DNA of 5,373 bases from Candidatus Hydrogenedentota bacterium (GTDB lineage Bacteria > Hydrogenedentota > Hydrogenedentia > Hydrogenedentales > CAITNO01). Location of the stretch: assembly GCA_007118765.1 (NCBI GenBank), contig SKQZ01000233.1, positions 1 to 5,373 of the forward strand, given 5' to 3'. Below the pieces are notes generated by a model. The model saw only the letters and a program-made list of their open reading frames with translations. It ran no database searches and was not told where the DNA came from. How positions within the stretch are numbered: the first letter of the stretch is position 1; each line of letters opens with the position of its first letter. The position numbers and the translations under genes are program-made. Positions 4,160 through 5,373 of this stretch are shown here, one piece after another.

Positions 4160-5373
4160 ATGGCACCTATTTCGCTTTCAGAATTAAAATGGACCTTGTC
4201 GGGATGGCGCCCGTTTGCATGGCGCATGTCGAAACCGGCGGAAAACCAAGTGTATAACGATGCCGACATAGGCCCGCTGCGCGCACGCGTACCGGCATCG
4301 GTGCAGCAATTATTGCGCGAGGCCGGGATAATCCCGGACTGGAACACGGGACTGGAATCCCGCAATTGCGAATGGATCGAAAATCGACACTGGGATTTTT
4401 CCGCAACAATTCCCGCAGGCATGTTGCCGGAGAACTCCCCCATCGTGCTTCATGCGCCCGGGCTGGATTATGCCGGATGGATTCTGGTGGACTGGGTGGA
4501 AGTTGCCCGGTTTGAAGGCGCCCTTATCCCCCATGACATTGACCTGACCGATCACTTGGGAGACGGACGCGACCACCTGCTTAGCATCATCTTTCAGGAA
4601 ACGCCCCGTGAACAAGGCCAAATTGGATACACCTCGGTATCCGAGTATTTCAAGCCGCGCTACAATTACAGTTGGGACTGGTGTCCGCGCATTGTGCCAA
4701 CAGGTCCGTGGGAACCCGTGACCCTGCTGACCGGCGTTGACGCCCAGTGTACGCTGACGGCGCTGCATGCCGTGCTGGACGATAACAACGAAACAGGCCG
4801 CCTGTCGGCACACCTCCGGTGTACAAATTTGGAAGCGGTTGCCAGCTTCCGCATAACAGTCAAAGACGGGGAAGAACGCATTGCCGAAGCCACCCGGCCC
4901 GTTTCCACCACAACCATTTCGTTGGATGTCGGCCCCTGTGAAGTGGAACCTTGGTGGCCCAACGGCTGCGGCGCTCAACGCCTGTACTGCGTTGAAGTGG
5001 ACGCACTGGACAAACATCAAGCCGTGGTCTGGTCTGAAAGCCGCACGGTGGGCTTTAAGCGTGTTGAATGGCGTCCATGTGAAGATGCGCCGCCGGACGC
5101 AGAGCCCTGGATATGCGTTGTCAACGGCAAACCGGTGTTTTTGCAAGGCGCTAACTGGGTGCCGCCCAAAACAATCTACCATGATGTTGTCCGGGCTGAC
5201 TATGAGCGCCTAATCACTTTGTACCGGGACATGGGCACAACCATACTACGCGTTTGGGGCGGCGCCATTTTGGAGAAACACGACTTCTATGACCTCTGCG
5301 ACCGGGCGGGCATCCTGGTCTGGCAAGAGATGCCCATGTCGTCATCCGGCATTGAAAATTGTCCCCCATACGC
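4160..5373 (+). CDS. Family-2 glycoside hydrolase, beta-mannosidase-like (partial)
   Basis: The frame is open from 4160 to the window end (404 complete codons); such enzymes usually have 800-900 residues, so about half is missing. The N-terminal sugar-binding domain (about 1-190) includes RVPASVQQLLREAGIIPDWN (43-62) and YSWDWCPR (170-177). An immunoglobulin-like domain follows, ending near WWPNGCG (265-271). The barrel begins around VNGKPVFLQGANWVP (321-335), then LRVWGG (363-368), DFYDLCD (375-381) and GILVWQE (384-390). These are the landmarks of GH2 beta-mannosidases, which release terminal beta-linked mannose by a retaining mechanism. The acid/base and nucleophile glutamates lie beyond the window, so activity cannot be judged. 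There is no signal peptide, suggesting a cytoplasmic enzyme acting on imported oligosaccharides. CAGGAG sits 7 bases before the ATG. It lies 29 bases after yicC, probably in the same transcript. Exact sugar specificity is uncertain. Confidence 0.9.
   Translation, partial: MAPISLSELKWTLSGWRPFAWRMSKPAENQVYNDADIGPLRARVPASVQQLLREAGIIPDWNTGLESRNCEWIENRHWDFSATIPAGMLPENSPIVLHAPGLDYAGWILVDWVEVARFEGALIPHDIDLTDHLGDGRDHLLSIIFQETPREQGQIGYTSVSEYFKPRYNYSWDWCPRIVPTGPWEPVTLLTGVDAQCTLTALHAVLDDNNETGRLSAHLRCTNLEAVASFRITVKDGEERIAEATRPVSTTTISLDVGPCEVEPWWPNGCGAQRLYCVEVDALDKHQAVVWSESRTVGFKRVEWRPCEDAPPDAEPWICVVNGKPVFLQGANWVPPKTIYHDVVRADYERLITLYRDMGTTILRVWGGAILEKHDFYDLCDRAGILVWQEMPMSSSGIENCPPY

Noticed and set aside
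4310..5182. 290-codon minus-strand frame opposite the glycosidase
   Set aside because: Long, but entirely antisense to a protein carrying several GH2 motifs. Its product shows no family pattern, so it is taken as a shadow frame.

Overview
The window carries two divergent gene blocks separated by a 650-base non-coding region. It looks like a chromosomal piece of a Gram-negative bacterium: a pilMNO inner-membrane assembly cluster implies a two-membrane envelope, and every gene is of bacterial type with Shine-Dalgarno starts. Moderate base composition, PilM-like genes, a YicC/YloC gene and a cytoplasmic family-2 glycosidase would fit a PVC-group or Hydrogenedentota-like lineage. That placement is a guess from gene flavour and cannot be confirmed here.

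Left block (1-2601, minus strand, transcribed leftward): pilM (TTG start at 2601), pilN, pilO, then the first 19 codons of a membrane-anchored protein in the position usually held by pilP. PilM is an actin-like cytoplasmic ATPase-fold protein. It docks on the cytoplasmic tail of PilN, and PilN pairs with PilO through membrane and periplasmic domains to form the alignment complex of a type IV pilus or related type II secretion machine. pilM and pilN are 12 bases apart, pilN and pilO 77 bases apart (a hairpin lies in the gap), and pilO overlaps the next start by 8 bases. A good sigma-70-type promoter reads into pilM from 2769-2741.

Middle (2602-3251): no convincing gene. Its left third holds the pilM promoter, a GGCGCCGGCGCC palindrome and a repeated TGTTGACA motif. 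Its right half (about 2944-3188) has several successive inverted repeats followed by a run of eight T, and could be a structured 5' leader of yicC or a small RNA.

Right block (3252-5373, plus strand): yicC, a full-length YicC/YloC-family endoribonuclease, then after 29 bases a family-2 glycoside hydrolase resembling beta-mannosidase, cut off by the window end before its catalytic glutamates. The two are probably co-transcribed, but no functional link between them is evident.

The window is largely ordinary. The points most worth a second look are the start region of pilM (an in-frame A_AAA_AAG slippery heptamer in an overlapping ATG frame), the structured leader upstream of yicC, the acidic insertion in PilM and the divergent substrate-site motifs of the glycosidase.
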